This document shows positions 51,677 through 62,300 of a DNA stretch of 64,000 bases, one piece after another. The stretch's first letter is position 1. Every line of letters starts with the position of its first letter. The DNA lies in contig JBDOQK010000008.1 in the NCBI GenBank assembly GCA_040437565.1, positions 310,001 to 374,000 on the forward strand, written 5' to 3'. The translations under genes were made by a program, and so were the position numbers. This DNA is from Albugo candida. Taxonomy: Eukaryota; Oomycota; Peronosporomycetes; Albuginales. The notes beneath the pieces are model-generated. The model was not told the DNA's origin. It did no database searches and saw only the letters and a list, made by a program, of their open reading frames with translations.

Positions 51677-54600
51677 TTAAATCGGGAATCAGGCTCGAGC
51701 GCATTAATGTTTTGTAGCAAGAAATATCCGCTTATCTTCGCTTTTGACTTCTGAACTCTAAGTCACGGAGTTCGCCTCTGACATGATGCATTGCATCGTG
51801 CACTATCAGAAATGCGCCAATCAGCGTAGATAAATCAATCTAATGTATATCTTGACCAGGATTCAAATCATATTGATGTATTTGGGATGCAGGACATTGT
51901 TATCTGGGCTATTAGGGGCGCTTTATATTATGCCGATAACCAGACCACTTTTTCATATCAGAGATAGGCATTAGCTTGCTGAATGAAGATGGTCCGTGCT
52001 GTTTATGAAGATTTTATCGATTCTTGCTGACTAGTTCTGCCGATTTATACGCCGAAATGGAGCTTTGATCAAAAGTTTGTTTGTCTCATAATTAAGCCGA
52101 TATCCCAACAACAAGCGCACACATAGCACATAATTGTCTCAGTGTGCTGATAGTGCTCAGAGGGATTTGTTGAGATTAAATCCATTTCTATGAACGCGGA
52201 TAATATCAAAACATCTAGATCCCAACACAGTTCATCTATTGTTGTCGAAGCAATGCCGTCAAAGAGGCCTGGAAGCAAATCTCTCTATATTATGATTCAA
52301 ATTAGGGATAGTATGTCTCGATTTGCTCGTAATACCTTTTCGATCACCCTTTGATGCATTGTTGTTTCGACTTTCTTATATCCCAACATTCTTGCTCGGC
52401 AGAGGACTCATATGGTGAACGAACGACGACGCAATTTTGGAAATCGTTTGCTACAGCTTTCAAAATCCGCAGACTTCAAGACTTTTTTTTCTCGAGAAAG
52501 CGACATGGCCAACGAAAGAAGCAATCGTCGACCACTACTGAGAGATGGTCAGATCGGCTATGGCTGAAGAAAAGTTACTGAGTTGACTCTGCAATGAAGT
52601 CACTGGACCTTCTTACGTTCCATTTACCTTCCCGAATACACTGAAAATGTTGCGCGCCAAAAAGACCTTCGTATAAATATTAATCTATATCCAGCCACAA
52701 GAAGGAAATGTGGTGGTTGTATCCTCGAAATTCTGGCAAGTACTCGGCTGGTAATCATTTCGTCTTTGCGGGATGGAATGATTTTAACGTCTGATACCAA
52801 AAGAAGATTGGAATAGCGTATCCAGTCCAAGATTGGTCTCATAACTTGGATTCAACCAGCCGCGAGTTTAAGATCGTTTTATGTGGGAGTACAAAGCAAG
52901 GAAAGGAAGCATTTTTTCCATGTATCCCACGCTATCAACACTCACGTATCGTCTGAAAAACTCACGAGCCAACCAAGGTACACATCATGTCAGCACATTG
53001 GTCATCATGGGAGAGATCAGGCGAAACAGATAGAGCACGATATGAACACTTATGGATGCAACACGGCATCTTCGGAAACGTGTGTTATCGGTTTTCGCAA
53101 ATCTCTAGTTTCGTCTGGCCTTTCCCACAGATGGGACTGCAGCTACTTGCCGATCAACCTAAAAGCTTTGATGCCCGTTTCGGATGTTGCTAGTTCGATC
53201 TCGTTTTTGGTTTAAGGATATTCAGCCCTAAAAAATATTGTGCACGCAGCCTTCGTATCGGGCAGCGGAATCCAATCAAGATCTCTTTCTCGAGTGCGAC
53301 CAGAGCACAATTAAGGATGGATTTACCCCCTACTTGGGATCAGTTATTCTCATTCCGATCACCTTGGAAGCATACTGCGTGTGCAATTACGCCATCACTA
53401 CGGCCGACATGGAAAGAGTATCAGCAGATTAGATCCGATTCATGGCTTGCATTGCAAGCAATGCAGCGCAACTCGTCTGGAAAGATAGGAATCGTTGTTC
53501 GCTCGGTCAGCGATCAGCAACTGCGGCAATTCCAGCACTGTCCATTATAGACACAACGCAAATTCGGTACGTTCGAAGACAGTGTTACGATTAAGACGAA
53601 CGTATTCGGTTGCGTGCTGGATCAACTTCCAGCGCAATGATCATTCCGTCGATTTTTCAGAACCCGAAGATCAATGGTGCGGGTACACAACTGGGAAGTA
53701 GAAGTGCAAGTGCAACTACGATTCTAGTTTGCAAAACACGGTAGTTTTATAGTTTTTACACTCTGGACGCTCTCTCGTATTCTGGTGGTTTTGGGGCTAC
53801 CGCAATACAAGACTATCAGCGAGAAGACAGTATATCATCTCTCACAGGTATTTTCACGAAACGTTCCTTGCATGTATATTTCCTAGTTTAGATAGCCTCG
53901 GCAACTAGAGAAGTCAGTTAGTCTAATTATAGTAATGTAGATACCCTTCAAGTGAATGGATCGTTTAGAACAGTACAAGCCTTTAAAAATCAAGTTGTGG
54001 TATACAACCACACTGCCTTATGTGTACGGTCAATAGTATCAACACAAATTGTCTGTGTAAGGGTTACTAGATGTAATCATAACGAGGTCGTCATATACAT
54101 GCCTGACTCTTGATGTTCATCGAATGGATCTCGGGCAAAGCACTTCTCGTACTACTTCATTCATCTCACGATCCTCGCTTTATACAGGCTCACATGGTCA
54201 GGAGCTTAGCCATCGCGGATCAAGTTGTTTCTTACTATTTGTTGAAAGTTGACATTGATATAATATGCGCTGTGGAAAACTACTATTGAGAGAGATAGGC
54301 AAACTATAATGCCTATACGCCCACGGAACTCATAGTTGCAAAGCCTTGAATATCGGCAAAAAAATCGAGCAAGAGCTACGAAGGTTTGCCTGAAAGCATC
54401 CAGTAGAAATGCCACGAGAGATCAGTCGACAATATCCCATCATCGTGCTACTCTAACTCACAACTTCGGACAACGCAAAGACTTCCTGGCAAACAAAACT
54501 CTCATACAAGGAAGCATCCAATACTCACAGCTTATGTGATGTTGAGCGCCGTTGCCTAATAGCCTGAATGACGAATGTGATGATTCATTTGATCCTGCTA

Positions 54601-55688
54601 TACTCGTGTGCTCGTATCTCGTAGTGTATAAGATGTCTTAGCATAAAATGCTGATAAAGGGACACGACGTTCATCATACCCAGCACATGGGATAGAAGTT
54701 GTTTGCAACACCTTAACAACGCCCTTTGCGGTTGTATAGCAANNNNNNNNNNNNNNNNNNNNNNNNNNNNNNNNNNNNNNNNNNNNNNNNNNNNNNNNNN
54801 NNNNNNNNNNNNNNNNNNNNNNNNNNNNNNNNNNNNNNNNNNGGCAAACAAAACTCTCATACAAGGAAGCATCCAATACTCACAGCTTATGTGATGTTGA
54901 GCGCCGTTGCCTAATAGCCTGAATGACGAATGTGATGATTCATTTGATCCTGCTATACTCGTGTGCTCGTATCTCGTAGTGTATAAGATGTCTTAGCATA
55001 AAATGCTGATAAAGGGACACGACGTTCATCATACCCAGCACATGGGATAGAAGTTGTTTGCAACACCTTAACAACGCCCTTTGCGGTTGTATAGCAATGT
55101 CCGCTTGCTACGATGAAGTACGATTAGACTGTGACTGCGTTTCTATTTACGTATCACCGTATGTTCTATCATGAATGTTGTTTGTTTGCACTTGGACATC
55201 ACTAGAAACCACTGTTGGAACCCAAATTCCATTTGCACTCTAGGCAAGCAGCAGAGTGGCATAAATCTAACTCGTTATCGAAGACATCAGAGATGATTGC
55301 ACGACCGCAGCGACAATGAATGAAGACCTGTACCATTATTATGCGGAGAAAGTGCAGGATACAATGAATAACTGGGAAGTAATGGCCTAGGTAACAGCGA
55401 CAAAGTTGACATTCAAATTTGCAAACGAAGTCGTTACGAGCATCTGTTGGTAGCGTTTTCTGCCTGCATAAGGTGGTCTAATTGTGCGCTATGATTGTAG
55501 CATCCGCCAAGATCATCGATCCAACATGCAAAATTACTTCTTCCTTTAAATCACGTCAGATTAGGCTCAGCAGCCACCGGTATAACAATTACAAATAGCG
55601 CATGTGACAGCGTGTCAAAAAGGCGACGCAACTTATTGACTCACTTCGAACGAGCTAGTATTGTTGACTGTACGTGGGGGAGTCAACC
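51677..55688. other. 4,012-base spacer between inverted-repeat arms, no gene recognised
   Basis: Short open frames on both strands (for example 52351-52581, 52987-53193 and 53495-53701) have no family I can name and no conserved motif. Several lie close together in 52.3-53.7 kb and could be remnants of a decayed coding element, but I cannot support that. The spacer includes a gap with flanking duplicate (54488-55097). I see no transposase signature. Confidence 0.55.
54488..55097. repeat. 255-base direct duplicate around N gap (54488-54742 = 54843-55097)
   Basis: The sequence before the gap 54743-54842 recurs without visible change directly after it. Unmerged contig overlap. Confidence 0.9.
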
Positions 55689-55934
55689 ACTGCCGGATTC
55701 ACATACCAACCATTCATACTGTAGCATGAGCAGCAAATAGCGAATAAATATGCGAACGTATGGCATAATGCTTTTAAGTTTATGCGGACTTGATATGCAA
55801 CTTGTTACTCAAATATTTTCATTCAGACGAGTTCATTGACTATGTTTAGATTATCTACCGATGAGACATCGCTATCGACCATGCGGCTGCGTCACGTTTC
55901 GCAATTTACGCACAGTGACTACGATGTGAAAGAA

Positions 55935-56007
55935 TATCAGTGGAGGGGATTGAACCCTCGATCTTAAGCGTGTTAAGCTTACGTCCTAACCACTAGACGA
56001 CACTGAC
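55935..56007 (-). tRNA. trnV-AAC: tRNA-Val(AAC), right copy
   Basis: Identical in sequence to the copy at 51358-51430, on the opposite strand. Same cloverleaf, anticodon AAC. Confidence 0.97.
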
Positions 56008-56017
56008 CGTTATAACT

Positions 56018-56117
56018 NNNNNNNNNNNNNNNNNNNNNNNNNNNNNNNNNNNNNNNNNNNNNNNNNNNNNNNNNNNNNNNNNNNNNNNNNNNNNNNNNNN
56101 NNNNNNNNNNNNNNNNN
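56018..56117. other. Assembly gap (100 N) in the right arm
   Basis: Mirror of the gap at 51248-51347, ten bases from each tRNA 5' end. Confidence 0.95.
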
Positions 56118-56127
56118 TGTAGTAAAA

Positions 56128-56200
56128 GCGCGGTTGGCGCAATGGATAGCGTATCAGACTTCGAATCTGGGGGTTGCGGGTTCGAGTCCCGCATCGCGTA
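56128..56200 (+). tRNA. trnR-UCG: tRNA-Arg(TCG), right copy
   Basis: Identical to the copy at 51165-51237, on the opposite strand. Anticodon TCG in loop CTTCGAA, T arm GCGGG-TTCGAGT-CCCGC, and TTTT terminator just downstream. Confidence 0.97.
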
Positions 56201-56349
56201 CATTTTGCATGTTCAACACTATATCGTCCGTCCCCCAATCGCTTGCCCTGGGTACTTTGAATGCTACATATAACCTTCTCGACCGAGTTGTATGACATCG
56301 TAGTTGAACGGAACAAGGGGAATAGACCACAAACTGAAGTGCCATTCGG

Positions 56350-56972
56350 AGTACTTTTCTAGCGGTAATGCCCAATGACTTGCTTCGCTTGGTCGTATAA
56401 GTGCATTTTTTCCAGAGGACGATAGGATCGGTGGATGCTGCAATCCTGGGAGATAAAAGTCTTGGGAAAAGTATCTACCACCGCACTGGGAGCATTTCAT
56501 GTCCATGAGGACTTTTCTGTGAACTGCGGCCTATAATTTGAATTCAGCTTGTGCTAAAATCCGATTGTATATAGTCTCGTTTGGCAATAGTACTGTCGAC
56601 ATGACTTGATAGATCCCATCGATCTCGGTATCGGTAGGTCGACAAATTTGGGAAAAAGGATTGCGCAGACACTGGACCGTTTCGATGGTTCGATGAAATG
56701 AGCAAAGTGTTGAAGGCTTTCAGATTGCAGAGAATTTTCTTTACTGCTTGACTACGGCAGGTCAAATACTACTTTCAAGGTAGTTATTTTTGCTCCGTAT
56801 CACCAAAGCAAAAGGCATCGAGTTCTCAGAAAGCGCGAGCGAATCAACGCATGTACTGTAGCATTTGTGATTCCGTCCCTAACTATTCCACATGCATACA
56901 ATTTGACTAGATATTAATCCCCATATTTTATAGCCTTCCAAAAGCAATACTTAAAAGACGATAGCGAGCCAA
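56350..56972. other. Intergenic region upstream of TFIP11
   Basis: About 620 bases without a convincing gene. It should contain the TFIP11 promoter. I see no clear initiator motif. Confidence 0.55.
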
Positions 56973-59336
56973 ATGACAAAAACTGGTCTCACTAATGCTG
57001 ACTTTGCTCGACTTTTTTGCTCAGAAAACACAGGCAACATACCAAGTAAACCTGATCTAATAGAAATAAGCGAATCATCATTTCCTTTCCCAGAGGAAAA
57101 AGAGGAAGTCACTATTACACGAGATGACAATTGCATCAGACATGTTGACGATCCAAAAACGAGTAAGAAACAGATGAAGAAAGTGAAATCCTCAAAGAGG
57201 GGTGCTGTAAATGCTTCTTCAGCACATTTGGCAGACTGGGAAAAGCACACAAAAGGTTTTGGGAAGAAAATGCTGGAAAAAATGGGTTTCTCTGGCAGAC
57301 TTGGTAAAGATGAAAAGGGCGTTTCGAGTATCATAGAAGTTGTTCAGCGTCCTAAACAAGCGGGAATTGGTTTTGGCAAGACCAATGATCCAAGAGAAGC
57401 GAAAAGAAATCGAGTATCGCAAGAAGGAATCTATGACGACAACTCGCGTCCCAATAATGAAGGTGAAGTACCTACTGCTGATGACTCTATGTGGCGGAAA
57501 CGTAAACTCATAACAGATACAAAAAACAGAAAACGGTATCGAAGTGTTACGAATGTCCTACAAACGAGCTTTGCAGCGAGCTCCACATATTTGGAACGTA
57601 TTGTGGACATGCGAGGAACTCAGGTTCGACATTTCTCGGATATGGCTAGTGTTTGCAGGCATAGCAGCGAACAAGCGAAGATGGATGAATGCAAACTTGG
57701 AGAGGAACTAATTTACAATTTACAGCTTGTCGTAGATAGTGCTGGAAAAGATATTCAGTACCTGAGAAGAGCGGCAGATGAAGCCGAAGGAGAGGCGCTT
57801 AAGGCTGCAATTGAAGTGAATACGGTCTCATCCAAGCTTGAACAAGAAAAATGTCATCTAGTCAAGCTGGAAGGGTTTTTGTCTTCATTGCAGCAGACAG
57901 ATCGCGCATTAGACTTGCCTGCCGTGGAAACCATTTTCAGTGTGATGTCGAGCTTGCAAATAATCCGTAGCGATTTTCCGGACGAATTCGACGCTCATAA
58001 TCTATTTGATATTGTGCCCAGCCTCGTTATCCCATCATTGCAAGCTCAGCTTTCCGGAATTCAATTGTTGCGTGAGGATGATAACGATATGATTCTCGAA
58101 CAGATACGCTTACTGCACTCGTTCTTTATTGAAAATGAGTCTGTCGATTGCGACCCTATTCGGAACCCGGGGCATTGCTCATTGCCACGTAGAAGTAAGT
58201 TTCAATATGGGAAACTCAGTGCTCAAGGTGGTGCCATATATAATCATATTCTGGAAGAAACCCTGTGGACGGCTTCCTATCAGTGTATTACAATGCAATG
58301 GAATGTATTTGATCCGGAAGCATGTATATTATTTTACTCAAAATTTCGCCCTTATTTGACGGAAACGTTTGCTCAGGCGTTTCTGGGAAAGCTGATACTA
58401 CCACGGCTACGGAAAGCATGCCTACAATGGACCTGGAGCACAGACACACCGTCTGTATCTATTTATAATTGGGTGTCCCCATGGACCGAGCATCTCGATG
58501 CTCACATGGAAGTACTATATGTAGACATTCGAGTTGCACTGGGTAATGCTCTGAATCAGTGGCATCCTTCTGACGTATCCATGTTGCATCACGTGTTCCC
58601 TTGGAGAGAAGTTTGGGGCGAGGAGCAGTATAGCCGTTTCACCCACAGACATGTCATGCGTCGACTGATTCGGACGCTACATCGTGAATTTGACATCAAT
58701 CCGAAAAAGCAGTCACTTGATGTCCTGAAGTGGATTTTGGCTTGGAAAGAGCATTTACCGGATTATCAAAGTATCGCCTTTTTTGAAGGGGAATTTTTTC
58801 CTCGTTGGTTGCATGTACTTCGAAAATGGATTCTTGGAAAACCTAATCTCACAGAGATAGCACAATGGTACTCAGGTTGGAAACAATTCTTTATGAAACA
58901 GAAGCTGGCTACTGAACCTCGTCTTATGATTCACTTCCATGGGGCTTTATTCATGATTGAAAAGCTATATGAGAGTTCAGAAGAAGTGATACCGGTGCTA
59001 AATCAGATGGCACCGAAAAGCTACCAAGAAGCCATTGCTTGCGTAGATGACAGACGAGCCAAATCTTTCGAAGAAGCAAAGAGAAAGCGGGCTTTTCAGA
59101 AAAGAGCGAGTGGGTTATCCTGTAATCAGTCGAGTTCGGTTGGGCTGCGTGATGTCGTCGAGCACTTGGCGATCAATTACGACCTAGTTTTTAAACCGAA
59201 AGGAACGCATGACGGGCAACCAGTCTATTCCTTTGGATCTCATAATATCATCATTGAACAAGGCGTTGTGTTCGTCGACAAGGGTAAAGGCGATTTCGTC
59301 CCAATTGATGTAGAGAAGCTCGTCAATCAAAACTGA
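56973..59336 (+). CDS. TFIP11: TFIP11/Ntr1-type G-patch spliceosome disassembly factor
   Basis: Single exon, 787 residues, close to the usual 750-850. A short acidic/basic N-terminus precedes a G-patch (about residues 91-136: HTKGFGKKMLEKMGFSGRLG through QAGIGFGK). A GCFC domain follows (about 330-640), with VFDPEACILFYSKFRPYL and DVSMLHHVFPWREVWG. The C-terminus holds the conserved TFIP11 signature (about 720-787), with NYDLVFKPKGTHDGQPVYSFG and VVFVDKGKGDFVPI. TFIP11/Ntr1 activates the helicase Prp43/DHX15 through its G-patch to take apart intron-lariat spliceosomes in the nucleus (family knowledge). ATG 56973 is the first in frame and gives the conserved length. Confidence 0.95.
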   Translation: MTKTGLTNADFARLFCSENTGNIPSKPDLIEISESSFPFPEEKEEVTITRDDNCIRHVDDPKTSKKQMKKVKSSKRGAVNASSAHLADWEKHTKGFGKKMLEKMGFSGRLGKDEKGVSSIIEVVQRPKQAGIGFGKTNDPREAKRNRVSQEGIYDDNSRPNNEGEVPTADDSMWRKRKLITDTKNRKRYRSVTNVLQTSFAASSTYLERIVDMRGTQVRHFSDMASVCRHSSEQAKMDECKLGEELIYNLQLVVDSAGKDIQYLRRAADEAEGEALKAAIEVNTVSSKLEQEKCHLVKLEGFLSSLQQTDRALDLPAVETIFSVMSSLQIIRSDFPDEFDAHNLFDIVPSLVIPSLQAQLSGIQLLREDDNDMILEQIRLLHSFFIENESVDCDPIRNPGHCSLPRRSKFQYGKLSAQGGAIYNHILEETLWTASYQCITMQWNVFDPEACILFYSKFRPYLTETFAQAFLGKLILPRLRKACLQWTWSTDTPSVSIYNWVSPWTEHLDAHMEVLYVDIRVALGNALNQWHPSDVSMLHHVFPWREVWGEEQYSRFTHRHVMRRLIRTLHREFDINPKKQSLDVLKWILAWKEHLPDYQSIAFFEGEFFPRWLHVLRKWILGKPNLTEIAQWYSGWKQFFMKQKLATEPRLMIHFHGALFMIEKLYESSEEVIPVLNQMAPKSYQEAIACVDDRRAKSFEEAKRKRAFQKRASGLSCNQSSSVGLRDVVEHLAINYDLVFKPKGTHDGQPVYSFGSHNIIIEQGVVFVDKGKGDFVPIDVEKLVNQN

Positions 59337-62300
59337 TGAATTTGTTGATGTGGCATCCGAACCCGTATTAATGATGGTTACAAATCGGAGCAAACCTTGA
59401 CTAGCTAAGATACGACTGGGCTTGAGCGAATAGACAATTAGTAGATAAACGTCATGATGAATGAAAATTCTCTACTTATATCGGTTTATACGACTCCTTT
59501 TGGAACAGAGAATGGAAGCAGTAGAAGCGTCACGCCGTGGCGAATTTATACGCTTTAATCACGTGTATGTATCTTTATAATCGCTGCGAGCTCTCTACCG
59601 CTCATCTCAATAGAATGATTTGCTAAGACTTTTCTCGTGAACTACTGAGTCTCTTACATACAAAAAAGAGTCTGTAGTGGTGAATTTGTGGGCACATGGT
59701 AATATACCCTAATAGAGTCTNNNNNNNNNNNNNNNNNNNNNNNNNNNNNNNNNNNNNNNNNNNNNNNNNNNNNNNNNNNNNNNNNNNNNNNNNNNNNNNN
59801 NNNNNNNNNNNNNNNNNNNNCTTTGATAGGTCCAAGTATAAGATACGGCAACTTCAAGATCCGGACTGTTATCATCAAGCTGCTGACCTCTTCCACAAGG
59901 GTAATTTGTATCCAGGCACAGCTGAAAAAGACAAGATTTACGGTGGGTAAATCTCCTCTTGCACTCATCTCCTATGCTGTATAAGTCCTTCGGTTTTGAT
60001 TGCATTTTCTACATCTTCGCTGCCGAGTTCTGATTGAGACAGATTTTGATTTATAGCGCCAGGTGATCGCTCTTTTGTTCACCGCACTGAGGGATCATCA
60101 GAAGCAAATTCTATCAAGCCACTCACCAGTTCAGCTGTTTTGTGTGAGTCTAATGTCGCACGGTGCTCAGCAACGATTTCGATGATGGATGATGAAGCAT
60201 TTGGCTTTTCAACTTGATTACATTGCTAACGGGGGAAGACAATGGAAGAAGTGGACTAAATTGCCACTGTTGATGCTACAGCTAAGATTTAGGAAGTTCG
60301 TGAGTGCGTGAAAGACTAAAGTTGCTGATAAATGGCCCAGACATATGCTCTGATTACAAACTTGGCATGAAATTGCCCATACAAGTCAAGTCAAGCCATT
60401 TCCTTCTCTCTTCACTAGGTCGCAGTATATTTCTGGTGCTTGGGAATTTGCCTTAATCTGCTGGATATCTGTGCAAATCCATGATTGAGGACTACTATCA
60501 TATTTATTTTTGATGTTTTGAAATGGAGGCACATTTCACTCGACGCTAGACAAAAATGGTCCTTTACTGGCTTCCAGGTGTTATTCGGATGGTCTAGATA
60601 TTTTCTGTCAAGCTCTACCACAAAGTTCTTCTATATCCTGTTTTTGAAGGGATCATTTGTGATGCTTCAAGTTCATTGCAATCTCTCTATCCGTGACCAA
60701 TGCTACAGGTGCACAAAGCAGAATGAATTAAGATATGTATAGATTTGACATATACGACAAGCAGAAGAGGTCAAACGTTGCTGTTGTAAGTCCGCAGTTC
60801 GAAATACAGCCTCGCTTCTCTCGTTAACACGGCACCCGTTTAGTGTATTATAAGAAGTCTGGCCTATCTAGCTACCGCTGCTTGTTATTCTGTAAATCCG
60901 CACCCTGCGATCCAACTGCAACGTACCCGGATCCGATCAAGACCGAGCACTGGCTGATTTTTCCCTTGCATTTTAGGAGAGAACATGTTTATGGCCAATT
61001 TGACGTGCGTGAAATGAGCATAGAAGAATCTTGTGGTGACTTAAATAAATAATGACACCAATATCCATGTGAAGTCAGTTTTTTCAAGTAGATAGCTATC
61101 GGTGCACGTCCGCTAGGCTTCCTTGATAGGAATGCAGCCTCAGCTGCATATGCTTAGGCTATTTGCGATAATATATGATTATTTCAATCAGCTCATCTGG
61201 TCCCTACTGTAAGGGTTGTCGCACATTCTAATTTCAGCTGGAAGTTTTCATCTCGTTGCCAGGATGCTTATTTCCTTTGCAGGTGGATGGCTGCGATGAT
61301 GTTCCGCAATCAAGATCATAGCTTTGCATAAGATTTCGAAAGGATAATCGGAAAGCCAAGTATGAGAACATCAGTTTTTTCATATCTCAGCCACAATCGA
61401 AAATGCTCACAAGTGCGTCTCTTGGATAAATAGTGGAATGAGTGAGGCGATGTAAGAGCCCTCCGGAGGAGGTAGCATACTTGATTGGGAGAGATGCCCA
61501 TGCAGTAGGTAGACCGTGGCCATCTCCTATAAATTGTGAACAAATAGTGGTTTCTTATTGTCTACTGCGGCTGGTTCGTCTCTCCGCTGATTTTTTAGCA
61601 ATAATAAATTGGTACTTACAATATTCGCAGTGTCATATCACACTCAGGCCGCAGCACTTACTTTCAACAGGTCAAGCTACAAACGCGATATCTGCGCTCT
61701 TCAAACCACGAATTAACGCAGGCTCTTTGATAATAATACAAACACCCGATGACAATTGGGTGTTGCTTTCATTCTGCGCGCGGAGAACTCGAGACCATAA
61801 TGGGATTGAACCCTAGCATCAAAGTCTACCGGTCCACCCAATCTATGTCGATCAACGTGCATTTCCCCCATTCGAAAAGACTTTCAACCGAAACAGAAAA
61901 GTTTATGACAATTTACAGCGCGCCAAATTATAGTATTCACGAGAGATGGGATATATGCAAACATCAATTTTTCTCTGATTCATAAAATTACACCTTCTCT
62001 TTGTACGCATAGTCGTTGATCAGTAGCAAAACACATAGAAATGGACGGTGACCATAAGTAGCGTTAACATCCTAGCATTAATATACAAAGTAGCTTTTCC
62101 AGCTGCCATTTTTACAATACAAGGATTCTACCTACTGTCGTTTGGCCACAAAATTTAGCAAGTGAGAAAGCGCCTGCATGATCAGAGTTGATAGTTCCAG
62201 TATTTGATTCGAATTAGTTTTTTATGATTGCCTACCTTNNNNNNNNNNNNNNNNNNNNNNNNNNNNNNNNNNNNNNNNNNNNNNNNNNNNNNNNNNNNNN

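Larger units (their letters stand above)
55689..56349. repeat. Right arm of the 661-base perfect inverted repeat
   Basis: Reverse complement of 51016-51676, with the same tRNA pair and the same gap. The end-to-end extent of the two arms is 5,334 bases. Confidence 0.93.

Noticed and set aside
52300-53700. Cluster of short frames as a decayed coding element
   Set aside because: I could not match any segment to a known family, so I report the spacer only as unrecognised.
51016-56349. Long terminal inverted repeats of a DNA transposon
   Set aside because: No target-site duplication at the outer edges (flanking nine bases differ), no transposase-like frame in the spacer, and the arms carry intact tRNA genes. 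A cut-and-paste element is possible but unsupported.
51016-56349. LTR element
   Set aside because: The repeats are inverted, not direct, and no element-type coding region is recognisable between them.
61780-61830. A tRNA-like B-box (GGGTTCAATCCC on the minus strand)
   Set aside because: The T stem does not pair beyond three bases and no D arm, anticodon arm or acceptor stem fits around it.
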